A stretch of DNA of 11,946 nucleotides from Azoarcus sp. (GCA_031268685.1 JAIRWW010000196.1:1-11946); one strand, 5' to 3'. Shown: positions 1 to 8,256, counted from the stretch's first letter. The notes: generated by a model not told the origin, from the letters alone. Program-made: numbers and translations.

Positions 1-767
1 CACACGGCGGCGGCCGCGCCGACATTGAGCGATTCGATGCCTTCTGCCATCGGAATGGCAGCAATCTCATCTGCGCGCGCCAGCAAAGCGGGCGATACGC
101 CCTGCCCTTCGGCTCCGAAAATCCATGCCAGCGGGCCGCGCAGGTCGATATCGAAAAGTTTCCTGGCTGCAAGGCCCATGCCCGTCGCCACGACTTTGCC
201 TTCGTAGCCGGCAAGGCTCGCCAAGGCATCGACACGTTCGCTGATGCACAGGCGGAAATGCGCTCCCATCCCGGCGCGCAGGGTCTTCGGCGCCCAAGCC
301 TGGGCGCAGCCCGGTGTAAGCCAGACTGCCTCGATGCCCACGGCGGCGGCGGTGCGCAGGATAGCGCCGAGATTGCCTGGTTCCTGGACGGCGTCGAGCA
401 CGATAAGCGATGCCTGACCCGCCTGCGGCGGAGCTGGAGGCGGCGCTGCAATGCTTGCGAGAATGCCAGTCGGTGTATCGACCGGGCTGAGACGCGAGAA
501 AAGCGCATCGGGCACACATACCGGCGTCGAATCACAGGGCAGGCGGGCAAGCAGGGCGGCGATTTCCGGGCGCTTGCATCCGCTTTCCGAAACGCAGATT
601 TCCAGTAATGGCACTTTGGCGGCTAGCGCACAGTCGAGCAGGTGAACGCCGTCAAGCAAAGTCTGGCCGTGTTCGCGCCGCGCGCGCTCGTTGCGAGCAA
701 GCGCCGCCAGCCGTTTGATGCGGGGGTTGTCGCGCGAGACGAGAATGGTAAAGCGCGCGGTTTTCAC
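1..767 (-). CDS. SpoU/TrmH-family RNA 2'-O-methyltransferase, C-terminus cut by window edge
   Basis: Predicted SAM-dependent 2'-O-ribose methyltransferase acting on rRNA or tRNA; the exact target nucleotide cannot be told from sequence. The frame is open from a GTG at 767 to the left edge (255 codons). The three SpoU motifs are visible: motif 1 at about residues 124-141 (LDAVQEPGNLGAILRTA, with N132 and R138), motif 2 at 215-224 (WIFGAEGQGV, E220) and motif 3 at 238-250 (IPMAEGIESLNVG). These form the trefoil-knot SAM site. The N-terminal region (SRDNPRIKRLAALARNERAR, LLDGVHLLDCAL) looks like the substrate-binding domain of this family. Family members are about 250-265 residues, so only a few residues should be missing. 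The GTG overlaps the TGA of the upstream CopD-like gene by 4 bases (GTGA), and no good Shine-Dalgarno sequence precedes it, so translational coupling is inferred. Motif 3 has Gly where many members have Ser after SLNV; Ala or Gly there is tolerated. Confidence 0.9.
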   Translation of the reverse strand, partial: MKTARFTILVSRDNPRIKRLAALARNERARREHGQTLLDGVHLLDCALAAKVPLLEICVSESGCKRPEIAALLARLPCDSTPVCVPDALFSRLSPVDTPTGILASIAAPPPAPPQAGQASLIVLDAVQEPGNLGAILRTAAAVGIEAVWLTPGCAQAWAPKTLRAGMGAHFRLCISERVDALASLAGYEGKVVATGMGLAARKLFDIDLRGPLAWIFGAEGQGVSPALLARADEIAAIPMAEGIESLNVGAAAAV

Positions 768-1207
768 AAAGCCAGGCCGAGCGTTGCAACCACGGATGTC
801 ATGACGGCGAACACTAGCACGATGTCCAGGCGTTTGTTGATGCGCCGCATAGCTTCGCGCGCTTGTGCCTGCGCAAGTCCGTCTTTCGCCAGCGCCGCAC
901 GCAATGCCGCCCAGGGGCCGAGCCAGACCGAGGCGAAGACCGCTATCATGACCGAGCCGAGAACAGCCATGATTATCCAGCCCGGCGGAGCATGCGCATA
1001 GCCGACCGCGATCAGCATGAAGCCGCCCGTGATGACTGTCAGCGCTATGGATATCCATGACAGGGGAAAGAAATATTCCAGTGCTTCCGCCCACTGCGCG
1101 ACGGTGAGCGCCGGGGAAACCAGGCAAACGCGGATGAAGACCATCCCGCCCACCCATATCGCAACGCCGGTCAGATGCAGGAAAAGCGCCAGATGGTGAA
1201 ACCGCAT
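764..1207 (-). CDS. Small CopD-like integral membrane protein
   Basis: A 147-residue, very hydrophobic protein with about four predicted membrane segments (roughly residues 5-25, 45-67, 73-95 and 126-146). The N-terminal pattern, histidines at 4, 5 and 11 followed by GVAIWVGGMVF, resembles the first segment of the CopD family (copper-resistance or haem-associated membrane proteins). A basic loop (MRRINKRLD) precedes the last segment. ATG 1207 is preferred because AGGAG lies 5 bases upstream at 1217-1213; an upstream extension to 1264 would run into the end of rnhB and adds a charged, non-membrane segment. The gene starts 16 bases after the rnhB stop and overlaps the following methyltransferase gene by 4 bases, so it appears co-transcribed. 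The function is unknown: the copper link is only by family name, and no dense copper-binding Met/His cluster is visible. Confidence that the gene is real is high, in the family assignment moderate. Confidence 0.78.
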   Translation of the reverse strand: MRFHHLALFLHLTGVAIWVGGMVFIRVCLVSPALTVAQWAEALEYFFPLSWISIALTVITGGFMLIAVGYAHAPPGWIIMAVLGSVMIAVFASVWLGPWAALRAALAKDGLAQAQAREAMRRINKRLDIVLVFAVMTSVVATLGLAL

Positions 1208-1212
1208 TGCCT

Positions 1213-1217
1213 CTCCT
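1213..1217 (-). promoter_or_regulatory. Ribosome binding site of the CopD-like gene
   Basis: AGGAG, 5 bases before ATG 1207. It decides the start of the CopD-like gene in favour of 1207 over the longer frame beginning at 1264. Confidence 0.7.
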
Positions 1218-1223
1218 GCTCTT

Positions 1224-1832
1224 TCAAGCCGTATCTGTATTTGTCCAGAGCGGCGGATTGGCAAGGATGCGGCGCACGGGGGCGAAGCTTTTGCGGTAGA
1301 AGCCGGTTATGCCATAGCGCTGAATAGCCGCGAGGTGGGCGGCGGTCGGATAGCCTTTATGGCGGGCCAGTCCAAGTTGGGGATGAAGGCGGTCCAGTTC
1401 GATCATGCGCGCGTCGCGCGCTGTTTTTGCGAGTATGGAGGCGGCGGAAATCGCGGGTTCCAACGCATCGCCGCCGACGATGGCGCGCACGGGAAAAGGC
1501 AGTTCCGGGCAGCGATTGCCATCGACCAGCACTTCGCCGGGCGCAATCCGCAAGCTTTCAACGGCGCGCCGCATGGCCAGCAGGCTGGCATGCAGAATGT
1601 TGAGACGGTCGATTTCTTCCACAGTGGCTTCGGCTATGCTCCAGGCCAAGGCGTGTTCCCGGATCAAAGCCGCCAGACGTTCGCGCGCACGGGCAGTGAG
1701 TTTTTTGGAATCTGCCAAGCCTTCAATGGGATACGCCGGATCGAGAATGACCGCGGCAGCAAACACGGGTCCGCACAAGGGACCGCGCCCGGCTTCGTCA
1801 ACGCCGCAGATTCGTTTTTCAGTCATCTCCAT
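1224..1832 (-). CDS. rnhB: Ribonuclease HII
   Basis: Endonuclease that cuts the RNA strand of RNA/DNA hybrids and removes misincorporated ribonucleotides from DNA; cytoplasmic. The 202-residue product starts with the hallmark [13 protein letters not shown] (D12, E13), followed by DSKKL (41-45), LVDGN (D104), VGGDALEP (D122) and [12 protein letters not shown] (129-140). D12, E13, D104 and D122 match the four metal-binding acidic residues of the family, including the 18-residue gap between the last two. HKGYPT and the [10 protein letters not shown] region near the C-terminus are also typical. Start choice: ATG 1832 overlaps the lpxB end by 14 bases; ATG 1826 (200 residues) overlaps by 8 and is equally credible, as neither has a strong Shine-Dalgarno sequence. 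Length is normal for the family. Its place directly after lpxB is conserved in many Proteobacteria. Confidence 0.96.
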   Translation of the reverse strand: MEMTEKRICGVDEAGRGPLCGPVFAAAVILDPAYPIEGLADSKKLTARARERLAALIREHALAWSIAEATVEEIDRLNILHASLLAMRRAVESLRIAPGEVLVDGNRCPELPFPVRAIVGGDALEPAISAASILAKTARDARMIELDRLHPQLGLARHKGYPTAAHLAAIQRYGITGFYRKSFAPVRRILANPPLWTNTDTA

Positions 1833-3111
1833 TTCCGGATGTCCCGGATACGGAAGCGGCTTCTTGCGGCTCGGGAGACGCTTCCTGCGATTCCGCAGCC
1901 GCCGCGTCCTGTGGTTCCACAACCGCGTCCTGTGGTTCCGCAGCCGCGTCCTGTGGTTCGCGGGCCGTATCCTGCATGTAAGACAAGATGACGCCCGCCG
2001 CCCGTTCCGCCGTGCCCCGCCGCAATTCCATGTGCAGGGCGGTAAAGCGTTCAGCCAGCGCCGCGCAGGCGTCCGCGTCGCCCAGCCAGCGTTCCAGCGC
2101 ATCGGCCAGCGCATCAGGTGTCGCATCGTCCTGGAGCAATTCGGGTACGACGAGTTCGTTCAGCAGGATGTTGGGCAAGCCGACCCAAGGCAGGTAGGCC
2201 ATGCGTTTCACCAGGCGAAATTGCCATTTCCCCATGCGGTAGCAGATCACCATGGGCCGTTTGAGGAGCGCCGCTTCCAGGCAGGCCGTGCCGCTGGCGA
2301 CCAGCACTGCATCGGCGGCTGTCATGGCATCGACCGCATGGCCGAAAAGCAGCCGCAACGGCAATTCTTCTGCGGATTCCCGGCGCTGCAAAGCCTCGGT
2401 GAAAATCTCGCGCGTCTCGCGCGTCACCAACGGCACCAGGAAAATCATGTTCGGCCTGCGGTTGGCGAGGGCTTCCGCCGTGGCGATGAAGGAATCGGCC
2501 AGATTGCTGACTTCGGACTGGCGGCTGCCTGGCAGCAGCGCCACCACGGTAGCTTCTGGCGACAGTTCCAGGCGCTCGCGCGCAGCAAGGCGCTTGGGTT
2601 CCATGGGCAGGACGTCGGCGAACGGATGGCCGACATAGGTCGCAGGAATGCCCGCGCGTTCGTAGATTGGCATCTCGAACGGAAACAGGCACAGCATGTG
2701 CGTTACCGCGCGCGCAATCGTTTTGATCCGTTTGCCACGCCAGGCCCAGATCGAGGGGCTGACGAAATGAATGGCCGGGATGCCCTCTTTTTTGATCTTC
2801 GTCTCAAGCCACAGGTTGAAATCGGGGGCATCGACGCCGATGAATGCGGCTGGCCGGTCGCGCCGGATGTCCCGCAGCAGTTTGCGGCGGATACCGGACA
2901 GGGAGTTGATGCGCCCCAATGCATCCGTATAGCCATTGACCGCGAGTAGTTCGGAAGGCCAGAGCGCCTCGAAGCCTTCGGCCTGCATTTTTGGGCCGCC
3001 GATGCCATAGAAGCGCGCATCGGGGAGGTGGACACGCAGTGCGCGAATCAGGTGGGCGGCCAGTGAATCGCCCGAAGCCTCCCCGGCTACGATGGCAATC
3101 TCGTGCGTCAT
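1819..3111 (-). CDS. lpxB: Lipid-A-disaccharide synthase with a repetitive C-terminal tail
   Basis: Glycosyltransferase (GT19) that joins UDP-2,3-diacylglucosamine and 2,3-diacylglucosamine 1-phosphate (lipid X) into the tetraacyl disaccharide 1-phosphate of lipid A; peripheral on the inner face of the cytoplasmic membrane. Family marks: GEASGD at 10-15, GIGGPKM, the VSPSIWAWR block, [10 protein letters not shown] (G195-S196-R197), [16 protein letters not shown] (from S273) and GLPNILLNE. The catalytic core ends near residue 384, matching the usual length of about 380-390. It is followed by a 46-residue tail built on EPQDA-type heptads (E385 onward), described under the repeat at 1852-1959. 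ATG 3111 lies one base after the lpxA stop, with no strong Shine-Dalgarno sequence, so coupling to lpxA is likely. The 3' end overlaps rnhB. The tail is not part of any LpxB domain known to me and is probably disordered; the core shows no missing key motif. Confidence 0.96.
   Translation of the reverse strand: MTHEIAIVAGEASGDSLAAHLIRALRVHLPDARFYGIGGPKMQAEGFEALWPSELLAVNGYTDALGRINSLSGIRRKLLRDIRRDRPAAFIGVDAPDFNLWLETKIKKEGIPAIHFVSPSIWAWRGKRIKTIARAVTHMLCLFPFEMPIYERAGIPATYVGHPFADVLPMEPKRLAARERLELSPEATVVALLPGSRQSEVSNLADSFIATAEALANRRPNMIFLVPLVTRETREIFTEALQRRESAEELPLRLLFGHAVDAMTAADAVLVASGTACLEAALLKRPMVICYRMGKWQFRLVKRMAYLPWVGLPNILLNELVVPELLQDDATPDALADALERWLGDADACAALAERFTALHMELRRGTAERAAGVILSYMQDTAREPQDAAAEPQDAVVEPQDAAAAESQEASPEPQEAASVSGTSGNGDD
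1852..1959. repeat. 21-bp tandem repeat encoding the LpxB EPQDA heptads
   Basis: On the minus strand three consecutive 21-bp units (1959-1939, 1938-1918, 1917-1897) share the 16-base core GAACCACAGGACGCGG. They encode [14 protein letters not shown] and EPQDAAA. Two degenerate units follow to about 1852 (A-ESQEASP and EPQEAAS). Because 21 is a multiple of three, loss or gain of units keeps the lpxB frame. The array lies within the last 46 codons of lpxB and ends about 20 bases before the rnhB start. Confidence 0.9.
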
Positions 3112-3112
3112 G

Positions 3113-3883
3113 TCAGCGCACCAGACCGCGCCCCGGAACCCCGATGAAGTCGGCAAATGGCCTGACTTCGGCGTATTCGGCGGCAAGGGCGTCGATTTTT
3201 TCGCGTGCATCCACAAGGGAAAGGCCGTTGCGGTAGAGGGCGCGGTAAGCCTTTTTGATCGCACTGACCGCTTCTGGCGTGAAACCCCGGCGGCGCAATC
3301 CTTCGCTGTTGATGCCGTGCGGAGCAGCGGGGCTGCCGGCCGCTGTGACATAGGGCGGCAAGTCCTGGAGAAGCAGAGCATACGCGCCGCAAAAACTGTG
3401 CGCACCGACGCGCACAAACTGATGCGCGCCGGAGAAGCCGCTCAAAATTGCCCAGTCGCCCACTTGGACGTGGCCTGCAAGCGAGGCATTGTTGGCGAAA
3501 ATGGTGTGGTCGCCGACCAGGCAATCGTGCGCGATATGCACGTAGGCCATGATCCAGTTGTCGCTGCCGATGCGAGTCACGCCGGTATCCTGGCTCGTGC
3601 CGATGCTGAACGTGCAACATTCGCGAATCGTGTTGCGGTCGCCGATCTCAAGCAGGGTGGGTTCGCCGTCGTATTTTTTGTCCTGCGGTATCCCGCCAAG
3701 CGAACAGAACGGAAAGATCCGGTTGTCACGCCCGATACGGGTTCGGCCATCGATCACGACATGCGGCCCGACATGGCTGCCGTCGCCGATTTCGACGTGT
3801 TCGCCGATAACCGAATACGCGCCGATCTCGACGCCGCTGCCGATTTTCGCGCCGGGATGGACGATGGCGGTCGCGTGAATCAT
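3113..3883 (-). CDS. lpxA: UDP-N-acetylglucosamine O-acyltransferase
   Basis: First step of lipid A synthesis: transfers a 3-hydroxyacyl chain from ACP to the 3-OH of UDP-GlcNAc; cytoplasmic homotrimer. The 256-residue protein is a left-handed beta-helix made of hexapeptide repeats (for example [20 protein letters not shown]) over roughly residues 1-180, followed by the helical C-terminal domain ([19 protein letters not shown]). HIAHD places the catalytic His at H119 (H125 in E. coli), and AGH (H138), HQF (H154) and GAH (H162) line up with the E. coli active-site region. The residue matching the E. coli chain-length ruler G173 is Ala167, which may favour an acyl chain shorter than C14. ATG 3883 overlaps the fabZ stop by 4 bases (ATGA), and AGGA lies 7 bases upstream of it. 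lpxB follows after one base. Confidence 0.97.
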   Translation of the reverse strand: MIHATAIVHPGAKIGSGVEIGAYSVIGEHVEIGDGSHVGPHVVIDGRTRIGRDNRIFPFCSLGGIPQDKKYDGEPTLLEIGDRNTIRECCTFSIGTSQDTGVTRIGSDNWIMAYVHIAHDCLVGDHTIFANNASLAGHVQVGDWAILSGFSGAHQFVRVGAHSFCGAYALLLQDLPPYVTAAGSPAAPHGINSEGLRRRGFTPEAVSAIKKAYRALYRNGLSLVDAREKIDALAAEYAEVRPFADFIGVPGRGLVR

Positions 3884-4314
3884 GGTTTGATCCTGAGCGC
3901 GCACATCAGATCGGCTTCGACGGCCACAGTGTCGTCGACGCGTGCAGTACCTTTGTATTTGTAGATGCCGCGCTTGCTTTGCACGAGTCTGACCTCGAAC
4001 AGCAGTTGGTCTCCCGGCACAACCTGACGCTTGAAACGGGCGTTGTCGATGCCGGCGAAAAGAACCACGGAATCTTCTGTAGGTATGACGTCCTCGGTTT
4101 TGCACGACAATAGTGCGGCGACCTGGGCCATGGCCTCGATGATGAGTACTCCCGGCATCACCGGATGATGGGGAAAGTGGCCAGTGAAAAACGGTTCGTT
4201 TACGGTGACGTTCTTGATGGCAAGAATACGCCCGTCCTGAATTTCGAGCACCCGGTCGACCAGCAAAAATGGGTAGCGGTGCGGCAGATAACGGCGAATT
4301 TCGTCAATGTTCAT
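3880..4314 (-). CDS. fabZ: 3-hydroxyacyl-ACP dehydratase FabZ
   Basis: Dehydrates (3R)-hydroxyacyl-ACP to trans-2-enoyl-ACP in type II fatty acid synthesis; cytoplasmic hot-dog-fold enzyme. The 144-residue product has the N-terminal [15 protein letters not shown] and the signature [20 protein letters not shown], with catalytic H46 and E60. Length is normal. ATG 4314 gives the [15 protein letters not shown] start typical of the family; ATG 4320 (two residues longer) is also possible. Both lie inside the end of lpxD (overlap 11 or 17 bases), and a possible AAGGA sits somewhat far upstream, so coupling to lpxD is likely. FabZ and LpxA draw on the same 3-hydroxyacyl-ACP pool, which fits their adjacency and 4-base overlap. 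Confidence 0.96.
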   Translation of the reverse strand: MNIDEIRRYLPHRYPFLLVDRVLEIQDGRILAIKNVTVNEPFFTGHFPHHPVMPGVLIIEAMAQVAALLSCKTEDVIPTEDSVVLFAGIDNARFKRQVVPGDQLLFEVRLVQSKRGIYKYKGTARVDDTVAVEADLMCALRIKP

Positions 4315-5362
4315 TAGCATGATGATTGGGATTTTCCTTTGCTTCTTCCTGCTGCTCCAGGCGTTGTTCGAGAAGGCGTATTTTATTGGCAAGCGCATCC
4401 AGATGGCGGAGATGGGCAAAGTTTTTTACCCATTCGGCGTGCGTTTGTTGCGGCAGGCCGCCTGTATAGACCCCCCGTTTCCTGATCGACTTGGATATCA
4501 GGGTGCAGCCCGAGATTACCACGTCGTCGGCAATGGAAATATGTCCGACAATGCCAACCTGACCGCCAATCATGCAGCGCGCACCTATCCTGGCGCTGCC
4601 CGCAATACCGGAACTGCCCGCCATTACGGTATGTTCGCCAATATGGACATTGTGTGCGACTTGTATCTGGTTATCCAGTTTGACTCCATTTTCAATCACG
4701 GTGTCATCCAGAACGCCGCGGTCGATCGAGGTGTTGGCGCCAATTTCGACGTCATCGCCAATCACAACTCTGCCAATTTGCGGGATTTTCACCCAGGCGC
4801 CGGACGGCTCCCTGGCAAAACCGAAACCGTCGGCGCCGATCACCGCGCCCGCATGGACTATGCAGTCCATGCCGAGAACGCAATCGGCATAAATAGTGAC
4901 ATTCGGGGCCAAGCGCGTGCCACGACCGATATGTACGCCACGGCCGACATAGCTATTGGCGCCAATTGAAACATCTTCGCCGATTACCGCAGCATCCTCC
5001 ACCACGGCGCCGGCCTCTATAGCCGTCGTGGCCGGTACCGCACAACGTACAGATGCGCTCGGATGCACGCCAGGCACAATCGGCGGTACAGGATTGAAAA
5101 ACCGGGAGGCGCGCGCGAAATAAAGATAAGGGTCATCGGCAACGATGCACGGACGATCCGTAATTGCATCACGCTGCGCGGGGCCGACGATGAAGGCAGC
5201 AGCCAAGCTGGCCTTCAGCTGCCCGAGGTATTTCGGATTGGCAAGAAATGCCAGATCGCCCTCGCCTGCTCGTTCGAGCGTGGCCACCCTGCGCAGGCGC
5301 ACGCTGCCATCGCCGACCAATTCTCCCCCAAGTCGGGCAACCAGCTCATCGATTCGCGGCAT
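4304..5362 (-). CDS. lpxD: UDP-3-O-(3-hydroxyacyl)glucosamine N-acyltransferase
   Basis: Third step of lipid A synthesis: adds a 3-hydroxyacyl chain from ACP to the 2-amino group of UDP-3-O-acylglucosamine; cytoplasmic trimer. The 352-residue product has the N-terminal uridine-binding domain (about 1-97, with [20 protein letters not shown] and the [16 protein letters not shown] junction), a long hexapeptide beta-helix (about 100-292) and a C-terminal helix rich in Leu, Glu and Gln (about 310-342). [10 protein letters not shown] places the catalytic His at H237, and GHISI gives H274, matching E. coli H239 and H276. GADGFGFA and IDRG are further family marks. It starts 15 bases after the skp stop; no clear Shine-Dalgarno sequence is visible apart from AAGG about 13 bases upstream. 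The 3' end overlaps fabZ. Length is normal for the family. Confidence 0.97.
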   Translation of the reverse strand: MPRIDELVARLGGELVGDGSVRLRRVATLERAGEGDLAFLANPKYLGQLKASLAAAFIVGPAQRDAITDRPCIVADDPYLYFARASRFFNPVPPIVPGVHPSASVRCAVPATTAIEAGAVVEDAAVIGEDVSIGANSYVGRGVHIGRGTRLAPNVTIYADCVLGMDCIVHAGAVIGADGFGFAREPSGAWVKIPQIGRVVIGDDVEIGANTSIDRGVLDDTVIENGVKLDNQIQVAHNVHIGEHTVMAGSSGIAGSARIGARCMIGGQVGIVGHISIADDVVISGCTLISKSIRKRGVYTGGLPQQTHAEWVKNFAHLRHLDALANKIRLLEQRLEQQEEAKENPNHHANEH

Positions 5363-5377
5363 CGTCAGCCGACGGCC

Positions 5378-5878
5378 TTACTTGGTGTCGGACAAAGCCT
5401 TGACCACCTTGTCCGTGATGTCGATGCGCGGATTCGCGTAAACCGTGTCCTGGAGAATGAGGTCGTATTTTTCACTCTCGGCGATCTGTTTGACGGCTTG
5501 GTTGGCCTTTTCGAGCACCGAGGCAAGCTCCTCATTGCGGCGTTGGTTCAGATCTTCACGGAATTCGCGCTGCTTGCGCTGGAAATCGCGGTTGAGGTCA
5601 CCAAAGGCGCGTTCCTTGTTGCGGCGTTCGGCTTCGGAAAACTTGGGTTTTTCATTATCCAAGTCTTTCTGGAGAGCTTCCAGATCCTTGGCCATACGCT
5701 GCAACTCCTGCTCGCGCTTGGCGAACTCCTTTTCGATGCGCTGCTGGGCGCGCACCGCCGGAGCGGCGTCGCGCATGACCCGCTCGGAGTTGACAAAGCC
5801 GATCTTGGTGTCCGCAGATGCCGTATGGGCAAAGCCCATCAAGGCCAGGGCAAGCACGGAAAGGGTACGAACTTTCAC
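5378..5878 (-). CDS. skp: Periplasmic chaperone Skp (OmpH)
   Basis: Holdase that keeps unfolded outer-membrane proteins soluble in the periplasm on their way to the Bam complex; acts as a trimer. The 166-residue precursor has a Sec signal peptide at residues 1-22 (MKVR, hydrophobic core, cut after HTASA) and then DTKIGFVNSERVMRDAAPA, the family's N-terminal strand. A long charged coiled-coil arm of Glu, Lys, Arg and Gln repeats follows (about 45-130), then the closing YDLILQDTVYANPRIDIT segment. The mature length of 144 is close to that of E. coli Skp. GTG 5878 is chosen because GGAG lies 6 bases upstream; a TTG at 5890 in the same frame would place that Shine-Dalgarno sequence inside the gene. 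It sits between bamA and lpxD, the standard position. Confidence 0.95.
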   Translation of the reverse strand: MKVRTLSVLALALMGFAHTASADTKIGFVNSERVMRDAAPAVRAQQRIEKEFAKREQELQRMAKDLEALQKDLDNEKPKFSEAERRNKERAFGDLNRDFQRKQREFREDLNQRRNEELASVLEKANQAVKQIAESEKYDLILQDTVYANPRIDITDKVVKALSDTK

Positions 5879-5884
5879 ACGTGT

Positions 5885-5888
5885 CTCC
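5885..5888 (-). promoter_or_regulatory. Ribosome binding site of skp
   Basis: GGAG, 6 bases before GTG 5878. It fixes the non-ATG start of skp and argues against the TTG at 5890. Confidence 0.75.
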
Positions 5889-5919
5889 AAAAGACGTTGT
5901 AGATCAATGCGGTTTTCAT

Positions 5920-8247
5920 TCAGAACGTAGCGCCCATCACGAAGTCGAAGGGCCGGGTCCGATCACCATCCTTCTTTTTCAGCGGGTAGCCAAGGCTGAA
6001 TTTGAGCGGGCCGATTGGTGCGTTCCATGTTAGCGCCAAGCCGGCACTGTAACGCAAATCGCTGCCCTTTATCTTCTGCTTTTTGCGAGTTGCCGGGTCT
6101 TCGCCCCAAACGTAGCCGGTATCGACGAATGACGAGAACCGGAACGAGCGGTCACGCCCCGACCCAGGCATCGGGAAAAAGAATTCGAGATTGGCGACGA
6201 ATTTGCGCGTACCGCCGACAGCATCATCGTTTTCATCCCTCGGTCCGAGCGAACTCGCTTCATAGCCACGCACCGAACCGATGCCGCCGAGATAAAAGTT
6301 CTTGTAAAACGGCAGAGGTTTGCCGCCATATCCCTTGGCCCAACCGAATTCGGTGTTGAACATCAGTGCATGCATGCTGCCGACCGGAATCCAGTGCTGG
6401 AATTGATAAGTCAGCTTACCGTAGCGAAGTTCGCCAGGACGTGTTGCAACTTCACCGTAAACGCGCTGATAAGTACCGCTAGTCGGGTAGAGGAAACTGT
6501 TGCGGCTGTCTCGTCCCCAGCCCGCGCTGAGCATCAGGCTGCTCACGCTGACGTTGCCGATGCCGGAGGGATTGCTGCAATCGAAGTCCTTGCAAAACTG
6601 TTTGTACTGCTCCGTGCTCTCTTCGTAAGTCGTAATCTTGGTACGGTCGACGGCCAAGCCAAAGCTGATGCTGTCGTCTTCGGCTATTGGGTAGCCCACG
6701 CGCAGACCTGTGCCGACCGATACCATTTTGTACGGGGATATCGACAACGTCTTGGACGGATCGTAAGTGCGGTAATAAGCATCCCAACCCAGGCTCAGGC
6801 CGTCGACGGAAAAGTATGGGTCGGTAAAGGAAAGCGCGACCGTGCGGCCCGACTTGCTGGTATCGAACGACAGGGTTGCGTTATTGCCAGAGCCGAAAAG
6901 ATTGCGTTCGGAAATGGATGCCTGCAACACGGCCTTCTCGGAAGTGGAATAGCCCATGCCAAGCATCAGGTTGCCTGTGCGCCGTTCCTTGACCGAGAAA
7001 TTGACGTCGATCTGGTCGGTCGTGCCCGATACTGGCGGAGTTTCGACGGATACCTCGTCAAAGAAGCCCAACCGGTCGATGCGCTCACGCGAACGGTTGA
7101 TAGCCGAAGCATCGTACCAGGCGCTTTCCATCTGGCGCATTTCACGGCGAATGACCTCGTCACGGGTCTTGGTGTTGCCACCCACATTGATGCGGCGAAC
7201 ATAGACCTTGCGCCCGGGATCGACGTAGATGGTAAAAGCGACTTCGCGTTTTTCCTTGTCGACTTCCGGCGAGGCATTGACGTTGGCGAAGGCATAGCCA
7301 TCGTTGCCAAGACGGTCGGTGACGGCCTTGGTGGTTTCAGTCAGGCGCTCGCGCGAAAAAATCTCACCCGGATGAATAGTGGTCAGTTTCAGGTATTCGG
7401 ATTCGGGCAGAACGAGGTCGCCTGCATAACGCACGCCGGTAACGGTATAGCGCTCGCCTTCCGTAAGGTTGATCGTAATGTAAATGTTCTTCTTGTCCGG
7501 CGTTATCGAAACCTGGGTGGATTCGATGTCGAAGTCGAGGTAGCCGCGATCAAGGTAATGCGAACGCAGGCGTTCCAGGTCGGCGGCAAGTTTTTGACGG
7601 GAATACTGGTCGCTTTTGGTGTACCAAGTAAACAGGCCCGAGGTGGAAAGCTCGAAAAGGTCGACAAGATCGTCGGTATCGAACACCTTGGCGCCGACAA
7701 CCTTGATCTGCTTGATGCGCGCAACATCCCCTTCATCGACGCTGAACGTGATGTCAACGCGGTTGCGCTCGCGCGGCGTCACCGTGGTAGTGACTGTGGC
7801 GCTGTATTTGCCTCGCGCCAGATATTGGCGCTTGATCTCCTGCTCTGCGCGGTCGAGAAGCGCACGATCGAAAGCGCGGGACTCGGCCAGATCGACATCG
7901 CGCAAGCCTTTCCTGAGTGCGTCGGTGTCGAGATCCTTGATGCCGACGAAGTCGATTTTCGCAATCGCCGGACGCTCATCGACTACCACGACCAGTACAT
8001 CGTTGTCGGTCTCGATGCGCACATCGCGGAAGAATCCCGTCTCGAACAGGGCGCGGATCGCCTCGCTTGCCCGTGTTTCGTCGAAGACATCTCCCACCTT
8101 GACCGGCAGGTAGTTGAATACCGTCCCGGCCTCGGTGCGCTGCAAGCCCTCGACACGGATGTCCTTGACCACAAAGGGGTTGAAAGCCCAAGCTGGAGCA
8201 GAGACGAGAAGGGCCGCGATCAACCCCGTGAAACACTTTCGGTTCAT
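5920..8247 (-). CDS. bamA: Outer membrane protein assembly factor BamA (Omp85)
   Basis: Central subunit of the Bam complex that folds and inserts beta-barrel proteins into the outer membrane. The 775-residue precursor has a signal peptide at 1-21 (cut after APAWA). Five periplasmic POTRA domains follow to about residue 423; POTRA1 begins FNPFVVKDIRVEGLQRTEAG, and GARVF-type turns such as VVGAKVFDTDD and GYLDFDIES mark later ones. The 16-strand barrel spans about 424-775 and ends in FDFVMGATF with the C-terminal aromatic residue. The loop-6 signature SVRGYE has R660-G661-Y662, aligning with the VRGF motif around E. coli R661. C552 and C557 lie in what looks like an extracellular loop and could form a disulfide. 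ATG 8247 lies 9 bases after the rseP stop without a clear Shine-Dalgarno sequence. Length is normal for the family. Confidence 0.97.
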   Translation of the reverse strand: MNRKCFTGLIAALLVSAPAWAFNPFVVKDIRVEGLQRTEAGTVFNYLPVKVGDVFDETRASEAIRALFETGFFRDVRIETDNDVLVVVVDERPAIAKIDFVGIKDLDTDALRKGLRDVDLAESRAFDRALLDRAEQEIKRQYLARGKYSATVTTTVTPRERNRVDITFSVDEGDVARIKQIKVVGAKVFDTDDLVDLFELSTSGLFTWYTKSDQYSRQKLAADLERLRSHYLDRGYLDFDIESTQVSITPDKKNIYITINLTEGERYTVTGVRYAGDLVLPESEYLKLTTIHPGEIFSRERLTETTKAVTDRLGNDGYAFANVNASPEVDKEKREVAFTIYVDPGRKVYVRRINVGGNTKTRDEVIRREMRQMESAWYDASAINRSRERIDRLGFFDEVSVETPPVSGTTDQIDVNFSVKERRTGNLMLGMGYSTSEKAVLQASISERNLFGSGNNATLSFDTSKSGRTVALSFTDPYFSVDGLSLGWDAYYRTYDPSKTLSISPYKMVSVGTGLRVGYPIAEDDSISFGLAVDRTKITTYEESTEQYKQFCKDFDCSNPSGIGNVSVSSLMLSAGWGRDSRNSFLYPTSGTYQRVYGEVATRPGELRYGKLTYQFQHWIPVGSMHALMFNTEFGWAKGYGGKPLPFYKNFYLGGIGSVRGYEASSLGPRDENDDAVGGTRKFVANLEFFFPMPGSGRDRSFRFSSFVDTGYVWGEDPATRKKQKIKGSDLRYSAGLALTWNAPIGPLKFSLGYPLKKKDGDRTRPFDFVMGATF

Positions 8248-8256
8248 GGATGATTT

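Noticed and set aside
1852..1959. The 21-bp tandem array considered as a CRISPR or regulatory iteron array.
   Set aside because: The units abut without spacers, stay in the lpxB frame and encode a clean heptad, so they are a coding repeat.
1405..2949. A 514-codon plus-strand frame opposite lpxB and rnhB.
   Set aside because: It crosses two certain genes on the other strand, has low-complexity Arg/Ser-rich composition and no family motif; a shadow frame.
5363..5377. A small inverted repeat (CGTC-GGCT-GACG, minus strand) just before the lpxD start.
   Set aside because: A 4-base stem in GC-rich DNA is expected by chance, and there is no U-tract, so it is not a terminator.
6370..8253. A 627-codon open frame on the plus strand, opposite bamA.
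   Set aside because: It is a mirror of the bamA codon pattern in GC-rich DNA: no recognisable domain, no Shine-Dalgarno context I could credit, and bamA on the other strand is unambiguous with all family motifs.
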